A stretch of DNA of 64,000 bases. Origin: Neorhizobium sp. Its GTDB lineage: Bacteria > Pseudomonadota > Alphaproteobacteria > Rhizobiales > Rhizobiaceae. The translations under genes and the position numbers were made by a program. This document shows, piece by piece, positions 28,711 through 38,084 of the stretch (position 1 is its first letter; each line of letters begins with the position of its first letter). The notes under the pieces are model-generated. The model did no database searches. It worked only from the letters and a program-made list of their open reading frames with translations, and had not been told where the DNA came from. The stretch spans positions 1,973,501 through 2,037,500 of the forward strand of contig JAPWKC010000004.1 of NCBI GenBank assembly GCA_028283725.1, written 5' to 3'.

Positions 28711-29533
28711 GGTGCGATACTCCATTTCCCATCCGGCGAAGGTTCTGATCCTCGGCGGCACTGCCGAAGCCAGACAGCTTGCCGGAAAAATGGCTGGCGA
28801 CGGCCGGTTCCTGACGGAACTGTCGCTTGCCGGCCGCACCAAAGTGCCGGCGCCGCAGCCAGTGCCGTTGCGCACCGGCGGTTTCGGCGGCGCGGAAGGT
28901 CTTGCCACCTACCTGCGCGATCACGGGATTTGCCTGCTCATCGACGCCACGCACCCTTACGCCGCGCGGATTTCGCGCAATGCGGCCGAGGCGGCCCGGA
29001 TCAGCGGCGTGCCTCAGGTGGCGCTCAGGCGCTTGCCCTGGGAGAATGAGGCCGGTGATCGCTGGACCGGAGTAGAGACGATCGACATGGCCGTGACCGC
29101 GCTCGGGCACACGCCGCGCCGGGTATTCCTGACGCTCGGCCGCCAGGAGCTTCTGCCTTTCGAAGGGGCGCCACAGCATCATTATCTGATACGCAGCGTC
29201 GATCCGGTGGAGCCGCCGCTTGCCGTTTCCGATGCGGTCTATCTCACGTCGCGCGGGCCGTTTCGCGAGGCAGACGAGGCGGCTCTGTTGACGGAGCATA
29301 AGATCGAGGTAATCGTGGCGAAGAACAGCGGCGGGCCGGCAAGCTACGGCAAGATCGCCGCCGCACGGGCGCTCGGCATCGAGGTCGTGGTGATCCGCCG
29401 CCCCGATCTGCCGCTCGTGCCGTCGGTCGAAACCGTCGAGGATATGCTCGGCTTTCTCGATCACTTCGCCTCTTTCCCCTCCGCACTTGCCGCTGCTGTT
29501 CCCTTTGGGCCGGGCCAGGAGCGTGGCGAATAG
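28709..29533 (+). CDS. cobK: Precorrin-6A reductase CobK
   Basis: A 274-residue reductase: KVLILGGTAEARQLAG (N-terminal NADPH fold), IDATHPYAARISRNA (the conserved DATHPYA), RVFLTLGRQEL and VAKNSGGPASYGKI. It reduces precorrin-6A to 6B with NADPH. The ATG at 28709 follows AGGAAGC at short spacing; GTG at 28712 is an alternative. It is inverted with respect to its neighbours: the 5' end abuts cobL, and the last 73 nt overlap the 3' end of cobJ. Confidence 0.95.
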   Translation: MVRYSISHPAKVLILGGTAEARQLAGKMAGDGRFLTELSLAGRTKVPAPQPVPLRTGGFGGAEGLATYLRDHGICLLIDATHPYAARISRNAAEAARISGVPQVALRRLPWENEAGDRWTGVETIDMAVTALGHTPRRVFLTLGRQELLPFEGAPQHHYLIRSVDPVEPPLAVSDAVYLTSRGPFREADEAALLTEHKIEVIVAKNSGGPASYGKIAAARALGIEVVVIRRPDLPLVPSVETVEDMLGFLDHFASFPSALAAAVPFGPGQERGE

Positions 29534-30261
29534 ACGAGCGGGCGCTCACCGGCGCGTTCGATCAGTTGCGTCTCCTGTGTACCGACGATGACGCAGGTCG
29601 CCATATCCGCCATGCCGCCTTCGGCTTCGGCCAGATTGACAATGCGGATCGCCTCGTCCGGCCGGCCGGCGGCGCGGCCGAAGATCACCGGCACGCTGCC
29701 CGGCAGGTGCCGGCGCAGGATATCGAAGGCCTCGCCCAGCTGGTGCGGACGGGCCTTGCTGATCGGATTGTAGAAAGCCATGACGAAGCCGGCTTCGGCG
29801 GCAGCTATCAGCCGTCTTTCGATGATGCTCCAGGGCTTCAGATTGTTGGACAGCGAGATGGCGCAGAAATCGTGACCGAGCGGCGCACCGGCCTTCGCAG
29901 CCACGGCCAGCATGGCGGTGACGCCGGGCACGACCGACAACTCGATCTCGCGCCATTCGACCGGGCCAGCATCGATCGCCTCGCAGACGGCGGCGGCCAT
30001 GGCAAAGACGCCGGGATCGCCGCCTGAGACGATGCAGACCTTCCTGCCGCCTGCCGCCATCGCAAGCGCTGCCCTGGCGCGGTCAAGTTCCTCACGGTTG
30101 TCGGAGGCATGACGGCGCTGGTCCGGCCGCAGGTTCAGGCGATCGATATAGGGGAAGTAGCCGAAGAAATCCTCGGCGGACGCTACGGCATCCAGCGCTT
30201 CCGGCGTCAGCTGCTGCGGGCTGCCGGGGCCAAGGCCGACGACGCTGAGCGAGCCGCTCAT
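29461..30261 (-). CDS. cobJ: Precorrin-3B C17-methyltransferase CobJ
   Basis: A 266-residue methylase: LSVVGLGPGSPQQLTPEA, GYFPYIDRL, VCIVSGGDPGVFAMAA and DFCAISLSNNLKPW, typical of CobJ/CbiH. It methylates C17 and drives ring contraction of precorrin-3B to precorrin-4. The start overlaps the cobI stop by 4 nt. It is the last gene of the long riboswitch-led operon; the 3' end overlaps convergent cobK by 73 nt. No CbiG domain is fused. Confidence 0.96.
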   Translation of the reverse strand: MSGSLSVVGLGPGSPQQLTPEALDAVASAEDFFGYFPYIDRLNLRPDQRRHASDNREELDRARAALAMAAGGRKVCIVSGGDPGVFAMAAAVCEAIDAGPVEWREIELSVVPGVTAMLAVAAKAGAPLGHDFCAISLSNNLKPWSIIERRLIAAAEAGFVMAFYNPISKARPHQLGEAFDILRRHLPGSVPVIFGRAAGRPDEAIRIVNLAEAEGGMADMATCVIVGTQETQLIERAGERPLVYSPRSWPGPKGTAAASAEGKEAK

Positions 30262-31037
30262 GCCTTTTCTCCGGCGGTCTCTCCTGCAAGGAGCCCTTCC
30301 GGGCGCGTCGACCAGCCGGGCACGAGGACGATGGAGAAATAGGGTGCCGGGCTCTCGTCGCGCTCTTGAAGCTTTTGCGATGCGCCGTTTGCCATCGTGC
30401 CGCGCTCGACATAGAGCGCGCCGGAGAGCTTGCCCACGGAGGCCAGCGCACGGCGGATCTTCGGCAGATTGCGGCCGACCTTCATGATGACGGCGCCGTC
30501 GGTATCCGACAGCCTCTCTATCAGCTTTTCTTCAGAGAGCGTGCCGGGAAGCACGCTCAGGATATCGTCGCCCTGCACGAGCGGCAGGCCGGTCATCGAC
30601 CAGCAGCCGGACATGGCGGTGACACCGGCCACGACATCCGCCTGATAGCGGCTTGCCAGCCGGACATGCAGGTGCATGTAAGAACCGTAAAACAGCGGAT
30701 CGCCCTCACTCAAGACCGCGACATTGCGGCCGGCATCGAGATGGGCGGCGATCTCCTCGGCAGAGCGATCGAAGAAGTCGGCGATCGGCGCCTTGTAGGC
30801 AGTCTCGTCCTTGTGGGTTTCGACCGTCACGGGATAGACGAGCGGCAGTTCGGTCGTGCCGGGGCGGATATGTGCCTCGACGATGGCGCGGCCATTGCCC
30901 TTCGATCCCTTCTTGCAGAAGAAGGCGATGACATCGGCATTTTCGATGGCGCGCACCGCCTTCAGCGTCAGGAGTTCGGGGTCGCCGGGGCCGGTGCCGA
31001 CACCGGTGAGACGGCCTTTTTCCAGCGCGGCGCTCAC
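30258..31037 (-). CDS. cobI: Precorrin-2 C20-methyltransferase CobI
   Basis: A 259-residue methylase: LTGVGTGPGDPELLTLKA, VAVLSEGDPLFYGSYMHL and VVAGVTAMSGCWS, as in CobI/CbiL. It converts precorrin-2 to precorrin-3A. The GTG start overlaps the cobH stop (GTGA). It belongs to cobN-cobG-cobH-cobI-cobJ. Confidence 0.96.
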   Translation of the reverse strand: MSAALEKGRLTGVGTGPGDPELLTLKAVRAIENADVIAFFCKKGSKGNGRAIVEAHIRPGTTELPLVYPVTVETHKDETAYKAPIADFFDRSAEEIAAHLDAGRNVAVLSEGDPLFYGSYMHLHVRLASRYQADVVAGVTAMSGCWSMTGLPLVQGDDILSVLPGTLSEEKLIERLSDTDGAVIMKVGRNLPKIRRALASVGKLSGALYVERGTMANGASQKLQERDESPAPYFSIVLVPGWSTRPEGLLAGETAGEKA

Positions 31038-31663
31038 AGGCCTGCCCTCGCGAGAGCATTGATCGCGGCAGCGGTCATGGCCGAGCCGCCGAGGCGGCCG
31101 CGGACGACGGCATAGGGAATGCCGAGCGAGCTTTCCATCAGGGCTTCCTTCGATTCGGCGGCGCCGACGAAGCCGACCGGCATGCCGATGATGGCGGCCG
31201 GGCGCGGGGCGCCCGCTTCAAGCATTTCGAGCAGGCGGAAAAGGGCAGTCGGCGCATTGCCGATGGCAACCAGCGCGCCGTCCATCTGGTCCCAGAGATC
31301 CATGGCCGCTGCCGAGCGGGTATTGCCGATCGTCTTTGCAATCTCGGTCGCGCGCGGATCGCGCAGCGTGCAGACGACGGCGTTTTCCGCCGGCAGGCGG
31401 GCATGGGTGACGCCGCGGGCGACCATTTCGGCATCGCAATAGATCGGCTTGCCGGCAATGAGCGCTCCACGGGCGGCAGCGACGAAATCGTCGGAGAAGC
31501 GGAAATGTTCGGCGGCCTCGACCAGCCCGCAGGCATGGATCATCCTGACGGCAATATCCGCCTGGTCTTCAGTGAAGGCGGAAAGATCGGCCTCCTCGCG
31601 GATGATCGCGAAGGATTTCACATAGATCGCATCGCCTTCGCGGATGTAGTCGTAGCTCGTCAT
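31034..31663 (-). CDS. cobH: Precorrin-8X methylmutase CobH
   Basis: A 209-residue protein with the catalytic histidine H43 in VRMIHACGLVE, then GKPIYCDAEMVARGV, NAPTALFRLLEML and IIGMPVGFVGAAESKE. It moves the methyl group from C11 to C12, giving hydrogenobyrinic acid. ATGA overlaps link it to cobG upstream and cobI downstream. Confidence 0.97.
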   Translation of the reverse strand: MTSYDYIREGDAIYVKSFAIIREEADLSAFTEDQADIAVRMIHACGLVEAAEHFRFSDDFVAAARGALIAGKPIYCDAEMVARGVTHARLPAENAVVCTLRDPRATEIAKTIGNTRSAAAMDLWDQMDGALVAIGNAPTALFRLLEMLEAGAPRPAAIIGMPVGFVGAAESKEALMESSLGIPYAVVRGRLGGSAMTAAAINALARAGL

Positions 31664-33114
31664 GGTCGTCCTGATGTGGCTGCTGCCGCCAGCCGGACCT
31701 GGCCAAGCCGGGCGATGCAGGCAGCGGATGTCTCGTTCTGCCGCCGTTCGGCGAATATGAGGTCGGCAAGGCGGCGAAGCGTGGCGTTGGTATCGGCAAA
31801 ATCAACGGTCGCAAAGGGCAAATCGCCCGGCCGGCCGCCGCTTATGAGTGAAAATTGCGACGATGTGCCGGTCAGAACCAGTGCCGAAGCCTGCGGATGG
31901 GCACAGCCCTTGGCGCAGCCGGACACGTGCAGCTTGAACGAGCCGTCGAGAAGATCGGCAAAGGTCTTGGCGGCGGTATCGGCAAGCTGGTGGGTGTCGG
32001 CGCGTGCCGAGGCGCAGGCGGGGCTGCCGGTGCAGGCGGCGATATGGGCGCGCGGATCGGTACCTGAGACGATGAAGCCATGATTGGCCGCGAAAGCGGC
32101 AAGCGACAGGCAGGCGGGCTCTTCGCCAAAGGCGAGGATGCTGTGGTCCAGTGCCGGTTTGAGCGCTGCGATGCCGAGGCGGGTCGCCTCACCGGCAAGG
32201 GCGATCAGTCGTTCAGCATGGATCTGACCGTAGGGCAGGCCGATGCCCATGGCGCAGGTGTCAATTGTACAGGTACCGATGGTATCGGTCGCGCTGGGCC
32301 TCGGCTTTCCGGCGGACGTTTTGGCCGTCACGTGATGGAGGCCGAGCGGGGAGGTGGCTGCGGGCATCGTCTCGGCGTTGCGGGGATAGGGTTTTGCCAG
32401 ATCTCTGCCGCGGGCCTTTGGGCCGAGATCGGAGAGTTCTTCGAGCAAGCCGATGGTCGCAGCGACGGCCTCTGCGGCGGGCAGGGCTGCGAAGATATGG
32501 CCTGACGATTCGATGCCGCCGAGGAGTATTTTCCAGAGGATTGGCTGGGCGGGAGCACCGCTATCGCTGGAGCGAAACGCAACGAGGCGGATATCGGCTA
32601 TCAGCATTGCAAGGGTCAGTTGCCCATGACCATCCACCACCACCGACATTTTGGGGGCGAGGCCGGAGAGATTGCGGGCTTTGACTGCGATCTCGGCAGC
32701 GAGCGGCCGTGGATCGGTGATCTCGTCGGGATCGAGGCCGGCCAGAGGCGGGGTTTCCACGGCAAGCCCGTCGCGCAACGGAAGGGCGAGTGCGCGAACA
32801 TCGACGTCGAGCAGCGGTGCCGATTGCGGGCTCAAGCCCCTGACCTGAAGATTGCCGCGGGCGGAAATATCCAGCATTCCGTTACCGTGTTTCAGGGCGA
32901 GCCGGGCAAGGGATTCGAATGCCGCAGGGGTGATAGCCTCGGTCAGAGCGATGCGGGCGAGGAGGCCGTCACCGGTCTGCATCGGTGCAGAGAGCGCCGG
33001 GCAGGCGCCACGGCGGAATTCATCGGCGGACGCAGCGTTGAACGGCGACGGCATATCGACAGAGGGCGTGCCGAGCGGCGAAGGGGGGCAGGAACCGGAC
33101 GATGGGAGCGTCAT
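31660..33114 (-). CDS. cobG: Precorrin-3B synthase CobG
   Basis: A 484-residue nitrite/sulfite-reductase-fold protein. The iron-sulfur/siroheme-type cysteines are CTGSPAC (CX5C) and SGCAKGCAHP (CX3C). It is the oxygen-dependent monooxygenase that makes precorrin-3B, so it marks the aerobic pathway. GGGAGA lies 7 nt before the ATG, which overlaps the cobN stop. A second ATG at 33054 (MPSPFNAAS) is possible because the first 20 residues are Pro/Ser-rich and unconserved-looking. Confidence 0.93.
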   Translation of the reverse strand: MTLPSSGSCPPSPLGTPSVDMPSPFNAASADEFRRGACPALSAPMQTGDGLLARIALTEAITPAAFESLARLALKHGNGMLDISARGNLQVRGLSPQSAPLLDVDVRALALPLRDGLAVETPPLAGLDPDEITDPRPLAAEIAVKARNLSGLAPKMSVVVDGHGQLTLAMLIADIRLVAFRSSDSGAPAQPILWKILLGGIESSGHIFAALPAAEAVAATIGLLEELSDLGPKARGRDLAKPYPRNAETMPAATSPLGLHHVTAKTSAGKPRPSATDTIGTCTIDTCAMGIGLPYGQIHAERLIALAGEATRLGIAALKPALDHSILAFGEEPACLSLAAFAANHGFIVSGTDPRAHIAACTGSPACASARADTHQLADTAAKTFADLLDGSFKLHVSGCAKGCAHPQASALVLTGTSSQFSLISGGRPGDLPFATVDFADTNATLRRLADLIFAERRQNETSAACIARLGQVRLAAAATSGRP

Positions 33115-36100
33115 GCGGCGGTCTCCCTCGATTCTCGGGCCAGCATTTCCAGTTCCGCATTCACGGCGTTGCGGCGCGGATGCCAGAGGCCGCGGTCGAT
33201 TGCTGCGCGGAACCGCTCGCCCATATAGCGGGCGCCTTCGGGATTTTCGGCGATCAGGAAGTCGCGCACCGTCTCGTCTGCGAGATAGGCGTCGTAGACC
33301 GCGTCGATCAGGGTCTGCGGGATGGCGTGTGTCGTTTCGGCAAAGCCGATGAGCCGGTCGACGGTTTCGACCAGTTCGGCAGCACCGCGGGGCCCATGGC
33401 GCATCTGGCCGGCGATGAAGCGCGGGTTGACTGCGCGGGCGCGCACCACGCGGGTAACGGCTTCGGAGAGGGAGCGGGCTCTTGGCTTGTCAGGATCGGT
33501 CGTGTCCAGCGCAATCACATCCGCCTTGCCACCGAGGGCTGCGATCGCTGCCGTAAAGCCGCCGATGAAGGCAACGTCGGCGGAGCCGTCGAGAAGATCG
33601 CGGCCGGGATCGTCGCCGGTATGAACAAGCAGGTCGGCACCGGCCAGCTGTTCGGCAAAACGGCCGGGAAGTGACGTGGCAGTGCCGTCCGCTCCGCTGA
33701 AAGCATGGCTGGTGGCATCCAGATACAGGCGGCCGAGCTCTTCGCGTTCCGACCATGTGCCATCGGCAAGTTTTTCCTCGATACCGGACCCGTAGGTGCC
33801 CGGTGCCGAGCCGAAGATACGCGGCGGCATTTCGCCGGTGCGACGCGTTTCCTCGGCCAGAAGATTATCGCCCGGTGCCTCGTTCCTTGCGGCAATCGCC
33901 CGCATCGCGGCGTCGAGAAGCGCGATCAGCGCCGGGAACATGTCGCGGAACAGTCCGGAAATGCGCAGCGTGACGTCCACGCGCGGCCGGCCCAATTGCG
34001 CAGGCGGCAGGATGTCTATGCCGGTGATGCGGCCGGTCGTCGTGTCCTGCACCGGTTTCGCGCCGATCAATGACAGGACCTGCGCCACTTCCTCGCCACC
34101 GCTTCGAAGCGAGGCGCTGCCCCAGAGATCAAAGACCAGGCTTTTCGGCCAGTCGCCGTGATCCTGCAGATAGCGGCGCAGAACTTCATCGGCGGCGCGC
34201 TTTCCGAGTTCGAAGGCCGTCGGCGTCGGCAGCGTGCGCGGATCGCTGGCAAAGAGATTGCGGCCGGTCGGCATGACATCCCGGCGGCCACGCGCCGGCG
34301 CGCCTGACGGACCGGGGCGGATATGGTGTCCATCGAGCGCATCGAGAAAGGCGCGGCACTCGGCCTCAGCGCTGGCAAAACGCAAGGGGTCGTCCTCGCC
34401 GGCTGCCGTCTCGCCGAAGACGTGCTGACCGTCCTTGATGGCGAAATCCTTGAGGTCGCAAAGGAAAGCATCGATGCGGGCCAGCGCCGTATCGGGATCG
34501 TCACTGCTGGAAATACCGGCTTCTGTTGCAAGCGGCGTGTCGCGGGCGGTCTCGACGATCAGCCTGGCCAATCTGTCGCGGCGCCGACGATCGAGCCCGT
34601 CTGCCTGCGCATATTCATCGACCAGCAGTTCGAGCTTCTTCTGCTCTTCGCTGAGGCCGGCGCCTGTCAGCACCGGCGGCAGATGGCCGATGGTGACGGC
34701 GGCGATCCGCCGCTTGGCGACGGCCGCCTCGCCGGGATTGGATACGATGAAGGGATAGATGACCGGCAGGGCACCGGTGACGCGCTCGGGAAAACACTCT
34801 TTCGACAGCGCCACCGTCTTGCCCGGCAGCCATTCCAGCGTCCCATGGGCGCCGACATGGACGATGGCATGGGCGTCAAGCTCCTCGCGCATCCACTGGC
34901 CGAAGGCGACGAGCGCATGGCGCGGCGGCAGGTCTGGACTGTGATAATCGGCGCGGCGATCGGCATTGCGGCCGCGATCCGGCGCCAGCGCCACCGTGAT
35001 ATTGCCGAAGCTTGCGGTGCGAAAACGGAAGGCGCCATCTTCTATGTCTTCGTCGTTCGCCGGCTCGCCCCAGGCGGCGGCAATATCCTCGGCGGATCGG
35101 TACCGGGAGAGCGGCAGGCCTTCGGGGCTCATCTCGGATCTGTCGAGCAGCCGGTCGAGGAGATCACGCGGCGTGGCCGGAATATCGGCCACCACATAGC
35201 CGGCGATGGAGAGCGCGTGAAGCATGGATAGCACGCTTTGCGGCACGTCGAGGCCGACGGCATAGCCGGTACGGCCCGGCGCGCCCGGATAATCGGGCAT
35301 GAGAATGACGATTTTGCGCTCGGCGGCCGGGCACGCCTTCAGTCTCAGTTGCGCGACGATCCGGTCTGCCACCATCTCGATCCGGTCGGGTTCCGGCCGG
35401 TTGACGAGATCGGCGGATGTTTCGCCCGTCTTGAAGGCGATGGCGCCTGCCAGGATGCGGCCGTCGAGTTCGGGCAGGACGATATGCATGGCAAGGTCTG
35501 CCGGGTTCAAACCACGGCTTGCCTCTGCCCATCCCTCGCGCCTGGTCGTTGCGACGACGGCCTGAAACACCGGTACGCCGGCACGGTCGAACAGGGTTTT
35601 GCCGTCCGCATCGCTGCTGCTGGCAAAAGCGGTCGTGGTGACGATGGCGGCCGGGTTCAGTTGCCTGAATGCCTTGTCGACGAAGGCGAGTGCCTCTGCA
35701 TCTTTCAGGCCGCTGACAAAGATCGGGAGTGGCGCGAGCCCACGGGCGCGAAGTGCATCGTAGAGACGATCGATCGGCGCCGCGTCGTTCGCAAGCAGCA
35801 TGGAGCGGTAGAAGAGGATCGGTACGCGGGCCGCCTGCGGGCCTGTTTGCGCGTCGATGTCATTCAGCAGGGAGGCCGCGTCGGTCATGCCGATGCCGGG
35901 CCTGTAGAAGCCGGCCTTGGGGATGGCAGCTGCGGCAGGTAGGTTGGCGTTCGGGTCACTGTTGCGGGAGGCAGGATCGGTGAGGCGTGCCAGGTGGCGG
36001 GCAAGAAGCTGCATATTATCCGGCCCGCCTTCGCGAAAGCAGGCGAGAATGGCGCTTAACGCCTTTTCCGGGATGGTGGAGGCACCAGCGAGCCGCTCGT

Positions 36101-36470
36101 CGCGCATGCTGCATTCGCCGGGCAGCATGACAAGGGCGATCCGCCTTCGTCTCGCCATCGCCGCCAGCTGTTCCACGCCATAGGACCAGCGATCGTAGCC
36201 ACCCAGAATGCGAACAAGGACGAGCCTTGCCTTCGAGGCTGTTTTATCGATCCACAAATCGATCGACATCGGGTGACGGAGATCGGAGAGATTGGCAAGC
36301 TGCAGACTTGTCTCGCCGAGATCGCTTGCAGCACTTGCCCAGGCGGCGGAAATGCCGTTCAGGTCACTGCCGGAAAAAGACAGCACCACCACATCGGCCG
36401 GCGGCTGATTGAGATCAACCGGCTCGATCAGGTCGTCCAGCGACGACGATGTGGTGGTGAGAATATGCAT
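33111..36470 (-). CDS. cobN: Aerobic cobaltochelatase large subunit CobN
   Basis: A 1,119-residue CobN/magnesium-chelatase family protein: MHILTTTSSSLDDLIEPVDL at the start, NYPG-like MPDYPGAPGRTGYAVGLD, the conserved HVGAHGTLEWLPGK, PVIYPFIVSNPGEAA and VFDLWGSASLRSGGEEVAQ. With CobS and CobT (not in the window) it inserts cobalt into hydrogenobyrinate diamide using ATP. It is somewhat shorter than the roughly 1,270-residue Pseudomonas denitrificans protein. The ATG at 36470 directly follows AGAAGG with no spacer, which is poor for initiation; a 43-codon upstream extension overlaps cobW in an unlike frame and is unlikely. Confidence 0.95.
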   Translation of the reverse strand: MHILTTTSSSLDDLIEPVDLNQPPADVVVLSFSGSDLNGISAAWASAASDLGETSLQLANLSDLRHPMSIDLWIDKTASKARLVLVRILGGYDRWSYGVEQLAAMARRRRIALVMLPGECSMRDERLAGASTIPEKALSAILACFREGGPDNMQLLARHLARLTDPASRNSDPNANLPAAAAIPKAGFYRPGIGMTDAASLLNDIDAQTGPQAARVPILFYRSMLLANDAAPIDRLYDALRARGLAPLPIFVSGLKDAEALAFVDKAFRQLNPAAIVTTTAFASSSDADGKTLFDRAGVPVFQAVVATTRREGWAEASRGLNPADLAMHIVLPELDGRILAGAIAFKTGETSADLVNRPEPDRIEMVADRIVAQLRLKACPAAERKIVILMPDYPGAPGRTGYAVGLDVPQSVLSMLHALSIAGYVVADIPATPRDLLDRLLDRSEMSPEGLPLSRYRSAEDIAAAWGEPANDEDIEDGAFRFRTASFGNITVALAPDRGRNADRRADYHSPDLPPRHALVAFGQWMREELDAHAIVHVGAHGTLEWLPGKTVALSKECFPERVTGALPVIYPFIVSNPGEAAVAKRRIAAVTIGHLPPVLTGAGLSEEQKKLELLVDEYAQADGLDRRRRDRLARLIVETARDTPLATEAGISSSDDPDTALARIDAFLCDLKDFAIKDGQHVFGETAAGEDDPLRFASAEAECRAFLDALDGHHIRPGPSGAPARGRRDVMPTGRNLFASDPRTLPTPTAFELGKRAADEVLRRYLQDHGDWPKSLVFDLWGSASLRSGGEEVAQVLSLIGAKPVQDTTTGRITGIDILPPAQLGRPRVDVTLRISGLFRDMFPALIALLDAAMRAIAARNEAPGDNLLAEETRRTGEMPPRIFGSAPGTYGSGIEEKLADGTWSEREELGRLYLDATSHAFSGADGTATSLPGRFAEQLAGADLLVHTGDDPGRDLLDGSADVAFIGGFTAAIAALGGKADVIALDTTDPDKPRARSLSEAVTRVVRARAVNPRFIAGQMRHGPRGAAELVETVDRLIGFAETTHAIPQTLIDAVYDAYLADETVRDFLIAENPEGARYMGERFRAAIDRGLWHPRRNAVNAELEMLARESRETAA

Positions 36471-36501
36471 CCTTCTGTCTTGCCGTTCCCAATTCGGCCG
36501 C

Positions 36502-37539
36502 TCAGGCGGCCAGCATTTTCTCGATGGCTGCGCGGTCGATGCCCTTTTCGCCGATGACGACGAGGCGGCTGCGGCGGGTTTCGCCCGGCGCCCAGACACG
36601 ATCGAAATAATGGTTCACGCGCGGGCCGACAGCCTGTACCTGCAAGCGCATCGGCTTGTTCTCCACCTCGACGAAACCCTTGATGCGCAGAACGTTTTGC
36701 GCCTCTGCCGTCGCGGAGATGCGGGCAGCGAGCGCCTCAGGATCGGTCACGGCGGCCAGGTCGATGACGAAGCTGTCGAAATCGTCGTGATCGTGGTCCA
36801 ACTCGTCGTCGTGATGGGTCTTGCGGTTGTCGATATCGTCCTCGACGGCAAGGCCGAGACCTAGAAGCACGCCGGGATCGACGATGCCGTTGGCGGCCGG
36901 CACGATTTTCACAGCACGTGGCAGGTGCGCCTGAACCCGGCCCTTGGCGGCTGCAAGACTTGCCTGATCGAGAAGATCGGTCTTGGTCAGCACGATCATG
37001 TCGGCGCAGGCGACCTGATCCTCGAAGACTTCCTCGACCGGATCGTCGTGATCGATCGAACCGTCGGCGGCGCGCTGGGCTTCCAGCGCATCATGGTCGT
37101 CGGCCACGCGGCCTTCGGCAAGTGCCACGCCGTCCACGACGGCAATCACGCCGTCCACGGTCACGCGTGCCTTCACATCCGGCCATTGGAAGGCCTGGAC
37201 GAGCGGCTTTGGCAGGGCAAGTCCCGAGGTCTCGATCAGGATGTGGTCGACCTTCGGCTCAAGGGCGAGGATCTGGTTGATCGCCGGTACGAAATCGTCG
37301 GCGACGGTGCAGCAGATGCAGCCATTTGCAAGCTCGATAATGTTGTCATCGGGGCAGGATTCCACACCGCAGCTCTTCAGGACCTCGCCATCGATGCCGA
37401 CATCGCCGAATTCGTTGACGATGATCGCCAGCCGCTTGCCGTCGAGCTTTTCGATCAGGTTGCGGATCAGCGTCGTCTTGCCCGCACCGAGAAAGCCGGT
37501 GACGACGGTGCAGGGAACGCGCTCGAAATTGACGCTCAT
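36502..37539 (-). CDS. cobW: CobW GTPase, putative metallochaperone for cobalt
   Basis: A 345-residue COG0523 GTPase: Walker A VVTGFLGAGKTTLIRN, the metal-binding CICC in ELANGCICCTVADD, LIETSGLALPKPL, the NKxD-like TKTDLL, a His/Asp-rich stretch (HHDDELDHDHDD) at about residues 240-252, and the C-terminal CobW_C domain. It is thought to deliver cobalt to the CobNST chelatase. The start overlaps the DUF1636 gene by 4 nt; cobN follows after 31 nt. Confidence 0.95.
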   Translation of the reverse strand: MSVNFERVPCTVVTGFLGAGKTTLIRNLIEKLDGKRLAIIVNEFGDVGIDGEVLKSCGVESCPDDNIIELANGCICCTVADDFVPAINQILALEPKVDHILIETSGLALPKPLVQAFQWPDVKARVTVDGVIAVVDGVALAEGRVADDHDALEAQRAADGSIDHDDPVEEVFEDQVACADMIVLTKTDLLDQASLAAAKGRVQAHLPRAVKIVPAANGIVDPGVLLGLGLAVEDDIDNRKTHHDDELDHDHDDFDSFVIDLAAVTDPEALAARISATAEAQNVLRIKGFVEVENKPMRLQVQAVGPRVNHYFDRVWAPGETRRSRLVVIGEKGIDRAAIEKMLAA

Positions 37540-37952
37540 TGGGGCATGTCCTCGTGATGATGAAAGGGGGGAATGCGGGCCGTCATGCCCTTGCCGCGCA
37601 GGCAGGAAGGACGGCCGCGAAGGGGAAGGAAGCCGCGCTCGTCCTCGACCAGCATCATGGCGCCGGCCACGATGTCATCGACTTTTTCGAGCGACAGATG
37701 CGCAAAGACGTAAGACCAGCCGCTGCGGTGGTTGAAGGCGGCGCTCGGCCCCTTCTCGCAATTGGCAAGGCAGCTGACGGGCTTGACCTTGAGCGGCTTG
37801 CCACTGGCGGCCACGCGCAACGCCTCGATCAGCGGCACGCCGGGTCTGACCGATGCGTCACCCTCGGCACGGCAATTGGTGCAGACGAAGATGGTGACAT
37901 CCGTGTCGGCTTCCACTGCATCTGTCTCAAGGTCTGGCATTGTCATCCGCAT
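37536..37952 (-). CDS. DUF1636 metal-binding protein linked to cobW
   Basis: A 138-residue protein with a thioredoxin-like ferredoxin pattern: IFVCTNCRAEGD (CX2C) and VSCLANCEKGPSAAF (CX3C), which could hold a [2Fe-2S] cluster or a metal ion. The C-terminus ends PPFHHHEDMPQ, with a histidine run that may bind cobalt. This family is repeatedly found before cobW in Rhizobiales. It is the first gene after a cobalamin riboswitch and is coupled to cobW by an ATGA overlap. The start could be 37952, 37946 or 37940; no ribosome-binding site decides. Confidence 0.82.
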   Translation of the reverse strand: MRMTMPDLETDAVEADTDVTIFVCTNCRAEGDASVRPGVPLIEALRVAASGKPLKVKPVSCLANCEKGPSAAFNHRSGWSYVFAHLSLEKVDDIVAGAMMLVEDERGFLPLRGRPSCLRGKGMTARIPPFHHHEDMPQ

Positions 37953-38084
37953 CGCCGCTCGTGTTCACGTTTGGAAAAAACGCTGGTCAAAATCGCGGGG
38001 TGCGCAAAAGCCGGCGGCCAAGCCTGCCGGCCATCGATCATGAACCCTTGCCCGGAGCACCCCGCCCGGAAAGGCTTGTTGTCT

